Assembly: GCF_007830355.1 (NCBI RefSeq)
Contig: NZ_VLKO01000010.1
Location: 1 to 64,000, forward strand
Reading direction: 5' to 3'
Length of the DNA: 64,000 bases
From: Flavobacterium tiangeerense
GTDB lineage: Bacteria; Bacteroidota; Bacteroidia; Flavobacteriales; Flavobacteriaceae
In this document: one piece after another, positions 1-10,330 of the stretch
Layout of the letters: each line of letters opens with the position of its first letter
Numbering within the stretch: position 1 is the first letter of the stretch
Translations under genes and position numbers: made by a program
Notes under the pieces: model-generated
The model's database searches: none
Seen by the model: only the letters and a program-made list of their open reading frames with translations
What the model was told of the DNA's origin: nothing

Positions 1-2393
1 GTGAAAGCATACGTATTGGATGCACTATAACCTGTGATTTGGAAACTGCCTGTTGCTGTGGCACATGTTGGCTGTGTAACTGTTCCTGCTGTTGGCGCTG
101 CTGGTGTAGCAGGTTGTGCATTAACAACAATGTTTGATGATGATGGCGAGGTACATCCACCACCTCCTGTAGTAGCAGTAACTGTATAGGACGTATTTGG
201 AGTCAAATTGCTAATTACACCTCCGGCTCCCACAGTAGGGCCGGCAGGTGAAACTGTATATGCAAATGAACTATCGTAATTTGTAATTGTCGCAGTTCCT
301 TGACTAGCACAAGTTGCTGCACCTATTGCAATGGTAGGTGCAGCAGGTGGTGTACATCTTATTGTTATAATTAGATTTGCCGTAGCTATATTACCCGAAC
401 CTGGAATATTATCACTAATTGAATACGGAATTGAATCTGTAAGAGTTTGACCAGACGTTAATGCTAAAACAGCTGGATTACTAGAGTTTAAAGTATAAGT
501 ATAACTACCGTTAGCATATATGATAAAAGTCCCATATGTTCCCGCAACAGGCACTCCTACATTAGTTGTCAAACCGTTAACTCGTAAGACCCCAGAAGCC
601 TCATCGTCTTGCCAAACCAAATCAGTTAAACCTGCAATTTGACCTCCAGGATCCGGTGCAGTTACATTAGGGCCGTAATTATAATAAAATTCTAACTTGT
701 TAATTGGACTATTAAATGAAATAGTTACATTTCCATGTGCATCATTAGGAGGAACATTTCCTGTCCCATAAAATGTATCTGAACCTGTTTGCACTATTGA
801 ACCAGCAACTTGCTTGTTGTAAGTAACAGTTGCCCCTGCCAATGTCCCGACTACGCGCATTTGATCTTGCCAAGTATTACTTTGTGAATAATCAATATCA
901 GTTAAGGTAAAAGAAATATTAGTTACAGGTTTATTAAAATTAATAGTAAATTTATTATCTCCTGCTGGATTAACAGCAGGATCAGAAGCAAAATAAAAAT
1001 AACCAGCATGACCACCATTTGTTCCAAAATTAACAGTCTGATTTGATGCTGCTCCTACCCCTGCAGGGGTATCTTGAACAAAGGAAAGATTTACACCTCC
1101 TAGAGTTCTTGTTGTACCATTCACGGTTGCACCATCTGTATATTGAGATTCCCAAACGAATAAAGATGTATTCCTATCCAACTTATCTGACCCTAAACCC
1201 GTATCATCTGATATAACATTACCAGTCGCTACAGTACTGGTCCCTACAGTAACATTATTAGTATTATCAGTTGCCACTGGTGGTTCTGTTACTCCATTTA
1301 TCGTAACCGTCAAATAACCGAAATCAACATTCCCAGCAATATCTCTAATTTGATATGAAATAATATCAGTAATTGAAACACCTGTCTTTAAACCTTTTAC
1401 GGTGGTATTATTAACATCAACATTATATGAATATGTACCATTACTTTGTACCGTAATAGTCCCATAAGTAGTAGTATATGCAGCTCCCACACTGGCTGCG
1501 TATCCATGTACCTCGGTAATAGTTCTTGTATCACCTGGAGTTGGATCTGTATCATTACTACTTAAATTACCTGCTATTGCTGCTACAGAATTTGCTGCTA
1601 CAGAATTTACATCATCAACTGCTACAGGTGGACGGGTAAGTCTAATCTCGGTGTACGCAGTCAAAGTGTTATTGGGATCTGTAACTGAGACCACCATATA
1701 TCTTGAACCCTCTGTAACGGTTACTCCTGAATGCGCATATAAGGTGTTTCTTAATAGCGCCTGCAAATTGGCCACATCAATCGGTAAACCTCCCTGATCA
1801 GTTATATCAAACACACCTGTAGAAACATTGTGTGTTATTCTGAAGTTATTTGAACCATAAACCGTATTCGAAACAGTTGCAGAGGTTCCATTGATAAAGT
1901 ATGTATTTACTGTTGACCCATTACTAGCTAAAAATCGAACAAGATCGTTTGCATTTTGAACACCAGCAGGTACACCTGTTGAGCTAGTAGAAAAAGTTAG
2001 CTTTGCGCTTGTTACAGTTCCGGTGGAGCTCGTTATACTAATACCTGTACTTACCGTCGAATATAAAAAACCGACATTAGCTAATACAAGGTGATTCACC
2101 CCTGCTGCTGTACCATTTAAGTCTAAAGCAGATACAGTTAAAGCACCACTTGTTTTAAAAAAAGAACCACTAATGGATTTCTTACTGGACTTAGATACAG
2201 ATTCGCTACTAGTATCAAGAGAACCATTGTCTCGAAACAAAGTAGAAGTATCAAAAATCTTTAAATCGCTTATAGGATCTTGTACTTGTCCATAACCAAA
2301 AGGAGCTACAAGAAAGGAAACTAGCAACAAAAAACACAATTTAAATCTTTTGCAATCAAGCAAAACCGAGATTTGGAGGTAATTTTGGAACAT
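1..2393 (-). CDS. Large secreted VCBS-repeat protein, 3' end cut by window edge
   Basis: The reading frame is open from an ATG at 2393 to the window edge (797 codons), so the C-terminus is missing. The N-terminus has a basic segment, a hydrophobic stretch and a likely signal cleavage after FGYGQ near residue 36. Residues about 255-362 form a VCBS/cadherin-like repeat (PPVAVDDVNS to YLTVTINGV). A second one starts near 371 (PPVATDNTNN) but is interrupted by about 200 residues before its closing strands (about 600-660). From about 679 come short Ig-like repeats with 'P.C....G...ITGY' motifs, common in flavobacterial surface proteins. Such proteins usually end in a gliding/type IX secretion sorting domain, which would lie outside the window. 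Likely a cell-surface or secreted adhesin; the ligand is unknown. Confidence 0.85.
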   Translation of the reverse strand, partial: MFQNYLQISVLLDCKRFKLCFLLLVSFLVAPFGYGQVQDPISDLKIFDTSTLFRDNGSLDTSSESVSKSSKKSISGSFFKTSGALTVSALDLNGTAAGVNHLVLANVGFLYSTVSTGISITSSTGTVTSAKLTFSTSSTGVPAGVQNANDLVRFLASNGSTVNTYFINGTSATVSNTVYGSNNFRITHNVSTGVFDITDQGGLPIDVANLQALLRNTLYAHSGVTVTEGSRYMVVSVTDPNNTLTAYTEIRLTRPPVAVDDVNSVAANSVAAIAGNLSSNDTDPTPGDTRTITEVHGYAASVGAAYTTTYGTITVQSNGTYSYNVDVNNTTVKGLKTGVSITDIISYQIRDIAGNVDFGYLTVTINGVTEPPVATDNTNNVTVGTSTVATGNVISDDTGLGSDKLDRNTSLFVWESQYTDGATVNGTTRTLGGVNLSFVQDTPAGVGAASNQTVNFGTNGGHAGYFYFASDPAVNPAGDNKFTINFNKPVTNISFTLTDIDYSQSNTWQDQMRVVGTLAGATVTYNKQVAGSIVQTGSDTFYGTGNVPPNDAHGNVTISFNSPINKLEFYYNYGPNVTAPDPGGQIAGLTDLVWQDDEASGVLRVNGLTTNVGVPVAGTYGTFIIYANGSYTYTLNSSNPAVLALTSGQTLTDSIPYSISDNIPGSGNIATANLIITIRCTPPAAPTIAIGAATCASQGTATITNYDSSFAYTVSPAGPTVGAGGVISNLTPNTSYTVTATTGGGGCTSPSSSNIVVNAQPATPAAPTAGTVTQPTCATATGSFQITGYSASNTYAF

Positions 2394-3079
2394 AAAATTG
2401 GTTTTATATTTTAATACTATATCAATGTAAATAGTTCATTAAATTGAGTTCTATATGAAAGGCTGAAACAAATTTTCATTTTTAAAAAATCTCATTTAAG
2501 TCAGAATAAATATACGTTAAAATTATCACAATGGTTTCATAATTAAATTGAAAAAGTAATTCTTTAACATTTACTCTGCATTACCACTTATAAAATAGCT
2601 AATCACCTTTATTTTAATAAAAAACAACTTAAGTTCTTTATCCATGATAGAATTAGATTATATTCCTTTATAAAGACGGTAAAAGCGAAATAAAAAAATG
2701 ACATACAATTTAAAAATTCCGTAAATCGCACACTTTGATCTACTTAAATTTAAAAATTGGTTACGGATTTGCAGGAATAAAATAGACGAATGGAATTAAA
2801 GTATCGACGAGTGGGCCTATAAGTGATGTATAGACCTAATTATATACTTCAATAAAAGAGAGTATTTAAAAAGGTTACTACCACATAAAAAAATAAGAAT
2901 CTACTATAAAAAAACTTGAATTAAGAAATAAAAAAGATTGCATAACATACAACATATAGTAAAATTTAAAAAAAAAGGGTCTAGATTTGACCTTGAGATA
3001 AGTATTCAGAAAAAGGTTAATGAAATACAACAAACTGCTTGTAAATCCTCAACCAATTCTTAACTAAGTATAAAAAAAA
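2394..3079. other. AT-rich intergenic gap, no gene seen
   Basis: Nearly 700 bases between the start of the VCBS gene and the terminator of the oxidoreductase gene. It is very AT-rich, with frequent stops in all frames. I see no tRNA, repeat or convincing promoter, although the VCBS gene's promoter must lie near its left end. Confidence 0.5.
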
Positions 3080-3108
3080 GGGTTCAACTTAAATTAGAAG
3101 TTAAACCC
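3080..3108 (-). terminator. Intrinsic terminator of the DsbA-family gene
   Basis: An 11-bp stem with one mismatch (GGGTTCAACTT against AAGTTAAACCC) around a 7-base loop. On the minus strand it is followed by a run of eight T, about 50 bases after the stop codon. Confidence 0.8.
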
Positions 3109-3157
3109 CTATATTATTAAACGTAAATACGTTTTAAGATTGTGACATAAAACGTAT

Positions 3158-3874
3158 TTAATCACAACCTTCAACTCCACAACTGTTGCCTTCATTAGTA
3201 TTCAGAACAGTAACTTTAGAATCAAATGTACCTTCATCCCAAACTTTTTGAAGTGTTTTTAAAAAGGTTTCCTCGTGCTGTGCTCCAGAAATAGCATACT
3301 TTGCATCAAAAACAAAAAAAGGAACTCCTTGAACACCTATGTTTTGGGCCTCCAACATGTCTTTTTGCACTTCATCAGCAAAAGCATTTGTCTGTAGAAC
3401 GTCATCAATAGATTCTGAATTCAATCCTACTTCAAGCGCCATATTTTTTAAGGCATTAAGATCATTGATATCTTTACCATCTGTCAAATATCCTTTAAAC
3501 AACAACTCTTTCAAAGCATCGGCACAATTCAACTTTTTGGCTAAATGCAATAACCGATGTGCATGCTGAGAATTAGCCATGATTGCTTTTTCAAAATGAA
3601 AATCTAAACCAGAATTTTTGGCATTTTGAGTCATACTATCGAGCATCTCTTGAGCCCAAACTTCATCTTTTCTATATTTCTCAGCTAAATGTTCTACTAA
3701 ATTATCATTAGGAGAAGCTACAAAATTAGGGTCTAGCTGAAAACTTTTCCACTCAATTTCAACAGCATCTTTATGCTCGAAATTTTGCAAAGCACCTTCT
3801 ATTCTTCTTTTTCCAATGTAACAATACGGACACATGATATCCGACCAGATTTGTATTTTTAAAGTATTTCCCAT
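3158..3874 (-). CDS. DsbA-family / FrnE-like thiol oxidoreductase
   Basis: A 238-residue thioredoxin-fold protein of the DsbA/FrnE family. The active-site CPYC lies at residues 15-18 (SDIMCPYCYIGKRR), and the family's 'GVQGVPFFVFD' cis-proline segment is near the end. The C-terminus carries a second cysteine pair, C232 and C237 (CGVEGC, a CX4C motif), like the extra motif described for Deinococcus FrnE. No signal peptide is seen, so it is probably cytoplasmic and involved in thiol-disulfide exchange or oxidative-stress protection. The frame extends to a TTG at 3916, but that TTG lies inside a -7 promoter element, so the ATG at 3874 (MGNTLKIQ) is the start. It is transcribed alone, with its own promoter and terminator. 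Confidence 0.85.
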   Translation of the reverse strand: MGNTLKIQIWSDIMCPYCYIGKRRIEGALQNFEHKDAVEIEWKSFQLDPNFVASPNDNLVEHLAEKYRKDEVWAQEMLDSMTQNAKNSGLDFHFEKAIMANSQHAHRLLHLAKKLNCADALKELLFKGYLTDGKDINDLNALKNMALEVGLNSESIDDVLQTNAFADEVQKDMLEAQNIGVQGVPFFVFDAKYAISGAQHEETFLKTLQKVWDEGTFDSKVTVLNTNEGNSCGVEGCD

Positions 3875-3913
3875 AATGTTATATTTAGAAAGCGATAATG
3901 TAATTTGTATATA

Positions 3914-3921
3914 CAAATTTA
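3914..3921 (-). promoter_or_regulatory. -7 promoter element of the DsbA-family gene
   Basis: TAAATTTG on the minus strand matches the bacteroidete -7 consensus TAnnTTTG, 39 bases before the ATG at 3874. No exact -33 TTG is seen at the usual spacing. Confidence 0.6.
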
Positions 3922-3974
3922 TAAAAATATATCCAGAGCCAGCATAGTTATAACGTTAAGGCATTCATAAAAAA

Positions 3975-4000
3975 AACCATCAAAATTACTCTTGATGGTT
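3975..4000 (-). terminator. Terminator of the nuo operon
   Basis: A perfect 9-bp stem (AACCATCAA/TTGATGGTT) with an 8-base loop lies 26 bases after the nuoN stop codon. It is followed on the minus strand by a T-rich run. Confidence 0.8.
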
Positions 4001-4025
4001 CTGTTTTAGAATATGTAAATTTGGC

Positions 4026-5396
4026 TTAAGCCAATATATCTAATACTAATGATGGAAATAAACCTAAAGCAATATTCAACACAATAGCAATAACTGCCAC
4101 GGCATAAATAATTACTGGTGTCCCTTTGCGCTCTTCATTGGCATCTTTAGTATACATGGCTAAAATTAATTTGAAGTAATAGCCCACACTTATAATTGAG
4201 TTCACAACAGCTACAATGAATAAAGCCAAATATCCCGCTTGGATGGTTTCACTAAACAACACTAATTTTGCAAAAAAACCAGCAAAAATAGGGATTCCTG
4301 CCATAGATAATAATGAAGCAGTTAAGATCGCAGCAAGTATTGGATTTGTTTTTCCAAGTCCGTGAAAATTTACAATATCCTCGTTATCTCTATTTTTACA
4401 AACATACAGCAATACACTAAAAGCAGCCATTCCGGCAAGAGAATATGCTGAAGCATAATACAATAAGCTACCTGCAGAAGTAGAAAGACTTAACAAGGTC
4501 ATCAACATAAAACCTGCATGAGATATCCCCGAAAAGGCAAGCATACGCTTTACATTAGTTTGTCTCAATGCCATGATATTACCCACAGTCATAGACGCCA
4601 TAGATATAACAACTACTATTATTTTAAAAGCTTCGGTCATATCTGCATTCAACACCGAAAGTAATTTATACAACGTAGCCATAGCCACAACCTTTGCTAA
4701 GGTACTCATTAAGGCAGTAGTTAATGCTGGTGAACCCTCATACACATCAGGTGCCCAAAAATGAAATGGCACAGCTGCCACTTTAAATAGCATTCCGATA
4801 GTTAACAACACAATCCCTATTGGGAACCAAACTGGCAATTCAGCAGAACGGGAAAGCTCAGAAATTTCAATAACATCAAAACTTCCCATGGCACCATAAA
4901 TTAAACAAATTCCAAAAAGAATAATTCCAGAAGCAAAAGATCCCATCAAGAAATACTTCATTCCAGCTTCATTACTTTTCAAATTCATACGATCACTAGC
5001 AGCAAGAATGTAAAGAGCAATTGATAAAACTTCGATCCCTAAAAAGAACATCGCAAGATTTCCAAAGGAAACCATAGCAACTGCTCCAGCTAATAAAAAT
5101 ATTTTTATGGCAATAAAATCGGAAATTTTAGATTGATGATTTTCATAAAAATTATGACCTAGGGCAATCAAAAAAATTGTCAAAACAATAAACAAACATG
5201 AAAACGCAGATGAGAATGTACTTACTGCAATCATATTGTTGTAATAACTTTCGGCCGTATTGAACTCAGAAACTGTTAAGCCCAAAACTGCTAACAAACC
5301 CAATATAGAAATTGGTACAATTGCTTTTCTAAGGTTAAAAATTTCGAACAAAAGGCATAAAACACCTAATCCTATTATAGCTATTAATGTATTCAT
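4026..5396 (-). CDS. nuoN: NADH:quinone oxidoreductase subunit N
   Basis: A 456-residue polytopic membrane protein of the antiporter-like (proton-translocating) family, last of the 14 nuo genes. It has about 14 hydrophobic segments and the family's conserved central region ('LGIEVLSIALYIL', 'PFHFWAPDVYEGSP', 'KRMLAFSGISHAGF') with the lysines thought to relay protons. The length is normal for NuoN. The gap after nuoM is about 120 bases, larger than most in the operon. A terminator follows immediately. Identity is certain from sequence and position. Confidence 0.97.
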   Translation of the reverse strand: MNTLIAIIGLGVLCLLFEIFNLRKAIVPISILGLLAVLGLTVSEFNTAESYYNNMIAVSTFSSAFSCLFIVLTIFLIALGHNFYENHQSKISDFIAIKIFLLAGAVAMVSFGNLAMFFLGIEVLSIALYILAASDRMNLKSNEAGMKYFLMGSFASGIILFGICLIYGAMGSFDVIEISELSRSAELPVWFPIGIVLLTIGMLFKVAAVPFHFWAPDVYEGSPALTTALMSTLAKVVAMATLYKLLSVLNADMTEAFKIIVVVISMASMTVGNIMALRQTNVKRMLAFSGISHAGFMLMTLLSLSTSAGSLLYYASAYSLAGMAAFSVLLYVCKNRDNEDIVNFHGLGKTNPILAAILTASLLSMAGIPIFAGFFAKLVLFSETIQAGYLALFIVAVVNSIISVGYYFKLILAMYTKDANEERKGTPVIIYAVAVIAIVLNIALGLFPSLVLDILA

Positions 5397-5518
5397 TTGT
5401 TGATTGTTTGATTTAGGATTTACACAATAGAATGAAAAAACAACTAATGTTAAAATCTATAAACCTAATTAATTTGTATTTCTTTTATTTTGATCTAAAA
5501 TGTTATGCTTCTTGCGTA

Positions 5519-6958
5519 CTAATACCTTTGCGTTAACAAAAGAATTTGTTCTAATGCTGGTGTTATCAAATCATTAATTGGTTTTGGATACATCCCAAAA
5601 AAGAATAAAACGCCAACTATGATTAACAACGATATAGTCTCACTTGCTGTAACATCTGTAAAAACTTTAGAGTTTGTTTCACCCAACATAGCGTGCTGAA
5701 ACATCTTTAACATGTAGTAAGCCCCTAAAATGATTGTAGTACCACCAACAACTGAAAACCAAATATTCACTGTTGATAAACCATACAACACGGTAAATTC
5801 ACCTATAAAGTTAAACGTAATAGGCAAAGCAACTGATGCTAAAACTAAAATTAAAAACAAAGAAGTAAATTTTGGCGCTTGTGCACGAATACCACCCATT
5901 TCTGAAATTACTCTTGTTTCATATCTTCTAGAAATGATTTCAGCAACAAAAAACAAACCTACCACAACAAACCCGTGAGCAATCATTTGTAAAACTGCAC
6001 CTCTAAAACCATCAAGGTTCAAAGCATAAGTACCAGAAGCAATCAAGCCAACGTGTGCCAAAGAGGAATACGCTAATAACTTTTTTAAGTCTCTTTGTTT
6101 TAATGCTACGATAGAACCGTACACAACTCCCACAAGCCCTATACCAATAAGTAAGTATTTGTAATCATGAGCGGTTACTGGCGCTAAAGGCAATTGCCAA
6201 CGGATCACACTATACAAACCCATTTTCAACATAATACCTGACAAAAGCATAGTTCCTACGGTTGGCGCTTTTTGGTACACAGTAGCTTGCCAAGTATGGA
6301 AAGGTATTAAAGGAATTTTTATAGCATAAGCCATAAAGAACGCAAGAAAAATCCAAAATTGCTCTGAACTTGATAGCTTTAAAGCATAAAGATCTTGGAT
6401 TAAAAAACTACCAGCTTTTTGGTACAAATACACAAAAGCAACTAACATAAACAAAGATCCTGCTAAGGTATAAATGAAAAACTTTACAACAGCTTTTTTA
6501 CGATCGTCAGTATTACCGTTACCCCAAATCAGAGCTATAAAATAAATCGGAACTAAGGCCAACTCCCAAAAGATATAATAAAGCAATCCGTCTGAAGCTA
6601 AAAAAGTACCCACCATAGCAAAGGACATAAACAAGACCAATGCATAAAAAGATTTCGAGTTTTGATATTGATTTCCAAATGATGAAAAAATAATAATAGG
6701 TGTCAAAATAGTAGTTAATAAAAGCATTACTAAAGACAAACCATCTGCCGTTAATGCAAAAGAAACTGCTGGCTTACTAATCCATGGACTTATAAAATTA
6801 ATATTTACACCAGCATTATATTGATTGAGCAACACAAAAGAAGCTACAGCTGAAACTAACCCAAAAAACAAAGCTACTTTTGAAGCTAACTTATTACCAA
6901 CTAATAAGGTTGCAAAGGCACCAATCAAAAGTATAATTAAAATTAGAGATACGTTCAT
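5519..6958 (-). CDS. nuoM: NADH:quinone oxidoreductase subunit M
   Basis: A 479-residue antiporter-like membrane subunit of complex I. It carries the characteristic motifs 'FWELALVPIYFIALIWG' near residue 130 (with the conserved glutamate), 'PLIPFHTWQATVYQKAPT' near 222 and 'RDLKKLLAYSSLAHVG' near 290. About 14 transmembrane segments are visible. The frame can be extended to a GTG at 6988, but the ATG at 6958 (MNVSLILIILL) begins directly with the first membrane helix and is preferred. It lies between nuoL and nuoN. Confidence 0.97.
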   Translation of the reverse strand: MNVSLILIILLIGAFATLLVGNKLASKVALFFGLVSAVASFVLLNQYNAGVNINFISPWISKPAVSFALTADGLSLVMLLLTTILTPIIIFSSFGNQYQNSKSFYALVLFMSFAMVGTFLASDGLLYYIFWELALVPIYFIALIWGNGNTDDRKKAVVKFFIYTLAGSLFMLVAFVYLYQKAGSFLIQDLYALKLSSSEQFWIFLAFFMAYAIKIPLIPFHTWQATVYQKAPTVGTMLLSGIMLKMGLYSVIRWQLPLAPVTAHDYKYLLIGIGLVGVVYGSIVALKQRDLKKLLAYSSLAHVGLIASGTYALNLDGFRGAVLQMIAHGFVVVGLFFVAEIISRRYETRVISEMGGIRAQAPKFTSLFLILVLASVALPITFNFIGEFTVLYGLSTVNIWFSVVGGTTIILGAYYMLKMFQHAMLGETNSKVFTDVTASETISLLIIVGVLFFFGMYPKPINDLITPALEQILLLTQRY

Positions 6959-7040
6959 TTGAAAATTTTTAATGATTTCAAAAGCCACTCATCATGACTT
7001 TTAAAAGATATTTAATATTACTGAAATTTATAATCTAAAA

Positions 7041-8927
7041 CTAAACCAGAAACAAGTAGGAAACAATGGCACACAATCCTAATACAAAAACGAAAAGATA
7101 TAATCCAATACTTCCACTTTGAATTTTTTTGCCTTGGTAACTGATTTCATTTGTTAATTTTCCAAAACCGAAAACAATTGCTGATAATCCCGTTTCTACA
7201 GTATCTCTAAAAAAACGAGACAATACATTAATTGGCTTCACGAATAAGAAATCATATCCTTCATCAACATAATATTTATTGTAAAGTACTTTTGCAAATC
7301 CAGTGATACTTTCATCTGAATTAGGAACCGAATTTTGTTTGATATATTTACTGTAAGCGATTCCTATTCCTACCAATCCACCAACAACAGCAATTGCCAT
7401 TAAAATGTATTCTGTAGTTCCAAGATGGTGTTCTGCAGTAGCTAATTTTGGTAAAATTGGAATCAAATAATGATTCAACCAACTGTTTCCAGGCAAACTA
7501 ATCACACCTCCAATTGTAGCCAATATTGCTAAAATAACTAATGGTGCAGTAATTAACGCAGGACTTTCGTGAAGATGATGTTTTTGTTCAGCAGTACCTC
7601 TAAATTCTTTGTAGAATGTTAAAAACATCAAACGGAACATATAAAAAGCAGTCATTATAGAAGCGATAGAAGCAACAACCCATAACGGAATATTATGATG
7701 GAAAGCCACTAATAAAATTTCGTCTTTAGAGAAAAAACCAGAAAATAATGGAACTCCAGATATTGCTAAAGAAGCAATCAACATGGTTGCAAAAGTAATG
7801 GGCATTGCTTTTTTCAATCCACCCATGTTGCGCATATCTTGCTCTCCGTGCAATGCATGAATAACTGATCCTGAACCTAAGAACAAACAAGCCTTGAAAA
7901 AAGCGTGCGTGATTACGTGAAAAACAGCCACTTCATAAGCTCCTAAACCTAATGCTAAGAACATCAAACCTAACTGCGATACCGTTGAGTAGGCCAATAC
8001 TTTTTTGATATCATTTTGAACTAAACCAATAGTGGCAGCAACAAGAGCTGTTGTAGCACCTACTATAGCGATAACATGTTGTACTTCTGGCAACAAATCA
8101 AATACAAAATTCAATCTCGTAATCATGAATATACCAGCAGTTACCATGGTAGCAGCATGTATTAATGCTGAAACTGGTGTTGGTCCTGCCATTGCATCTG
8201 GCAACCACGTATACAATGGAATTTGTGCCGATTTACCACAAGCACCTATAAACAATGCAAAACCTCCTACTGTTAACCAATACAAATCAACATTTGTTGC
8301 TCCAGCAATTGCCGTTTTTAAAGTGGTATAATCTAGTGTTGAAAATAAATTACCTACAATGAATATACCTATCAATAATCCCAAATCACCAATACGGTTC
8401 ATGATGAATGCTTTCTTAGCTGCATCATTGTACTCCTGGTTTTTATACCAAAAACCAATTAATAAATACGAACAAAGCCCTACGCCTTCCCAACCGATGA
8501 ACATGACTAATAAATTACTTCCTACAACCAGTGTGATCATAAAAAATACAAACAAATTCAAATACGCAAAAAACTTGTGCATATTCTCATCTTCATGCAT
8601 GTAACTGATAGAATACAAATGAATCAATGATCCAATTCCAGTTACAAACAGTAACCATAAAATAGAAAGTTGATCTAATAAAAATCCAAAATCAACTTTA
8701 AAATTACTGATTTGAATCCAATCAAAAAGTGAAATTCGAAAACCACTTGGCTGCGCTGCATTAGCACCAAAGAAAAAACAAGCAGAAATAAAAGAAATGA
8801 AAACTGCAAGCGTACCTACAATTCCAGAAACTGTTTTACCTAGGCTTTTGCCAAAGAAAACATTAATTAAAAATCCTAAAAAAGGAGCGAGAACTAAAAC
8901 TAAAGCTATATTGGTATTCATTTCCAT
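7041..8927 (-). CDS. nuoL: NADH:quinone oxidoreductase subunit L
   Basis: A 628-residue membrane subunit, the largest of the antiporter-like proton pumps of complex I. Signature segments include 'WEGVGLCSYLLIGFW', 'PLYTWLPDAMAGPTPVSALIHAATMV' and 'KVLAYSTVSQLG'. The C-terminal part would form the lateral helix seen in NuoL structures. The start ATG abuts the nuoK stop codon (TAA then ATG), with AAAGGA just upstream, suggesting translational coupling. An alternative ATG lies two codons downstream. Confidence 0.97.
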   Translation of the reverse strand: MEMNTNIALVLVLAPFLGFLINVFFGKSLGKTVSGIVGTLAVFISFISACFFFGANAAQPSGFRISLFDWIQISNFKVDFGFLLDQLSILWLLFVTGIGSLIHLYSISYMHEDENMHKFFAYLNLFVFFMITLVVGSNLLVMFIGWEGVGLCSYLLIGFWYKNQEYNDAAKKAFIMNRIGDLGLLIGIFIVGNLFSTLDYTTLKTAIAGATNVDLYWLTVGGFALFIGACGKSAQIPLYTWLPDAMAGPTPVSALIHAATMVTAGIFMITRLNFVFDLLPEVQHVIAIVGATTALVAATIGLVQNDIKKVLAYSTVSQLGLMFLALGLGAYEVAVFHVITHAFFKACLFLGSGSVIHALHGEQDMRNMGGLKKAMPITFATMLIASLAISGVPLFSGFFSKDEILLVAFHHNIPLWVVASIASIMTAFYMFRLMFLTFYKEFRGTAEQKHHLHESPALITAPLVILAILATIGGVISLPGNSWLNHYLIPILPKLATAEHHLGTTEYILMAIAVVGGLVGIGIAYSKYIKQNSVPNSDESITGFAKVLYNKYYVDEGYDFLFVKPINVLSRFFRDTVETGLSAIVFGFGKLTNEISYQGKKIQSGSIGLYLFVFVLGLCAIVSYLFLV

Positions 8928-9248
8928 TTATCCTTTTAAGTTTTTTAAATTATCAATTGTAATAGAACCTAAATTTCTAAAAATAGAAACTAGAATGGCC
9001 AATCCTACCGCAACTTCTGCAGCAGCAACTGCCATAGAGAAAAACACAAAAACCTGTCCTTGCGCATCTTGATGGTACGTTGAAAAAGCAACAAATAACA
9101 AGTTAACGGCATTCAACATAATTTCAATTGACATAAATACAATGATAGCATTTCGTCTGTACAACACTCCAAAAACACCAATACAAAAAAGTATTACGCT
9201 CAGGAAAATATAGTTTTCTATACCAATGTGGTTTAAAATATTATTCAT
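8928..9248 (-). CDS. nuoK: NADH:quinone oxidoreductase subunit K
   Basis: A 106-residue three-helix membrane subunit of complex I with the conserved membrane glutamates ('[19 protein letters not shown]' and '[14 protein letters not shown]') known to matter for proton translocation in the family. It is one base downstream of nuoJ and directly abuts nuoL. Confidence 0.96.
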   Translation of the reverse strand: MNNILNHIGIENYIFLSVILFCIGVFGVLYRRNAIIVFMSIEIMLNAVNLLFVAFSTYHQDAQGQVFVFFSMAVAAAEVAVGLAILVSIFRNLGSITIDNLKNLKG

Positions 9249-9249
9249 T

Positions 9250-9762
9250 TTATTTTTGCAATTTTTCTTTTTTAGACAATAACACAGTTCCTATCATCGC
9301 AACCAATAGTAATATAGAAGCAAATTCAAACGGAACCATATATTCATTCAAGAGTATTTTACCCAATACTTTTATAGATTGATAATCTTCACCCGTAGTC
9401 ACATACTCCCCTACAATAGGTTTTGAATTGATAAAAATCGCAATCAATACTAAACAAATCAAACAAAAAGAAACTATCGCTCCCAATCGTGTAATTCTCG
9501 GTCGGTGGACTTCTTTTTCCTCGTTCAGATTCATCAACATGATCGTAAACAAAAACAAAATCATGATAGCTCCTGAATATACAATGACGTGAACAATGGC
9601 CAAGAATTGCGAGTTTAATAACAAATAATGACCTGCAATAGAAAAGAAACAAATCACTAAATAAATAGCGCTATGTATTGGGTTTCTACTAAAGATGGTC
9701 AAAAAAGCAGTTGCTAAAGTGATAGCAGCCAATACACAAAAAATTATAAGTATTGTAGACAT
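9250..9762 (-). CDS. nuoJ: NADH:quinone oxidoreductase subunit J
   Basis: A 170-residue membrane subunit with five hydrophobic helices and the conserved '[20 protein letters not shown]' helix that contains the pi-bulge region in solved complexes. Its ATG overlaps the nuoI stop by one base (TAATG), typical of coupled translation. Confidence 0.96.
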   Translation of the reverse strand: MSTILIIFCVLAAITLATAFLTIFSRNPIHSAIYLVICFFSIAGHYLLLNSQFLAIVHVIVYSGAIMILFLFTIMLMNLNEEKEVHRPRITRLGAIVSFCLICLVLIAIFINSKPIVGEYVTTGEDYQSIKVLGKILLNEYMVPFEFASILLLVAMIGTVLLSKKEKLQK

Positions 9763-10307
9763 TAGTTAGCGTTTTTTAGTTGAGCATTTTGAATTGCCAT
9801 TTCAAGCGGCATCACTAGTTTATCTTTACCAAAGATAAAATCTTCTCTCTCATAACTAGCCGGAACAAGAACTTTAGATGTGGTTAGGTAAATTGCGTCT
9901 TTCGGACAAGCCTCTTCGCACAACCCGCAAAAAATGCAACGCAACATATTGATTTCATATATCGAAGCATATTTTTCCTCACGGTATAAGTGTTTTTCAT
10001 CCGCTTTTCTTTCCTCAGCTTTCATCGTGATGGCTTCAGCAGGACAAGAAAGAGCACACAAACCACATGCTGTACAATTTTCTCTACCTTGCTCATCTCG
10101 TTTCAACATGTGCTGTCCACGATACACCGGACTCATTTTTCGTACTTGCTCAGGGTACTGAATGGTAACTTTTCTAGTAAATAAATGCTGGATTGTAATT
10201 ATCAATCCCTTGATAATCGCTACAAGATACATTCTTTCCCAAAAAGTCATCTCTTTGTTAGAGACTAACTTTTTTCTTCCCGATAAGGATATACTTTCTA
10301 TTGACAT
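9762..10307 (-). CDS. nuoI: NADH:quinone oxidoreductase subunit I, ferredoxin-like
   Basis: A 181-residue peripheral-arm subunit that binds two [4Fe-4S] clusters (N6a and N6b). The motifs are CTACGLCALSCP (C78, C81, C84, C88) and CIFCGLCEEACP (C124, C127, C130, C134). An amphipathic N-terminal region would anchor it to the membrane arm. It overlaps nuoJ by one base. It is separated from nuoH by a 111-base gap that contains an interspersed hairpin repeat. Confidence 0.97.
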   Translation of the reverse strand: MSIESISLSGRKKLVSNKEMTFWERMYLVAIIKGLIITIQHLFTRKVTIQYPEQVRKMSPVYRGQHMLKRDEQGRENCTACGLCALSCPAEAITMKAEERKADEKHLYREEKYASIYEINMLRCIFCGLCEEACPKDAIYLTTSKVLVPASYEREDFIFGKDKLVMPLEMAIQNAQLKNAN

Positions 10308-10330
10308 TTTTTATTTTTATTTGAAGCTAA

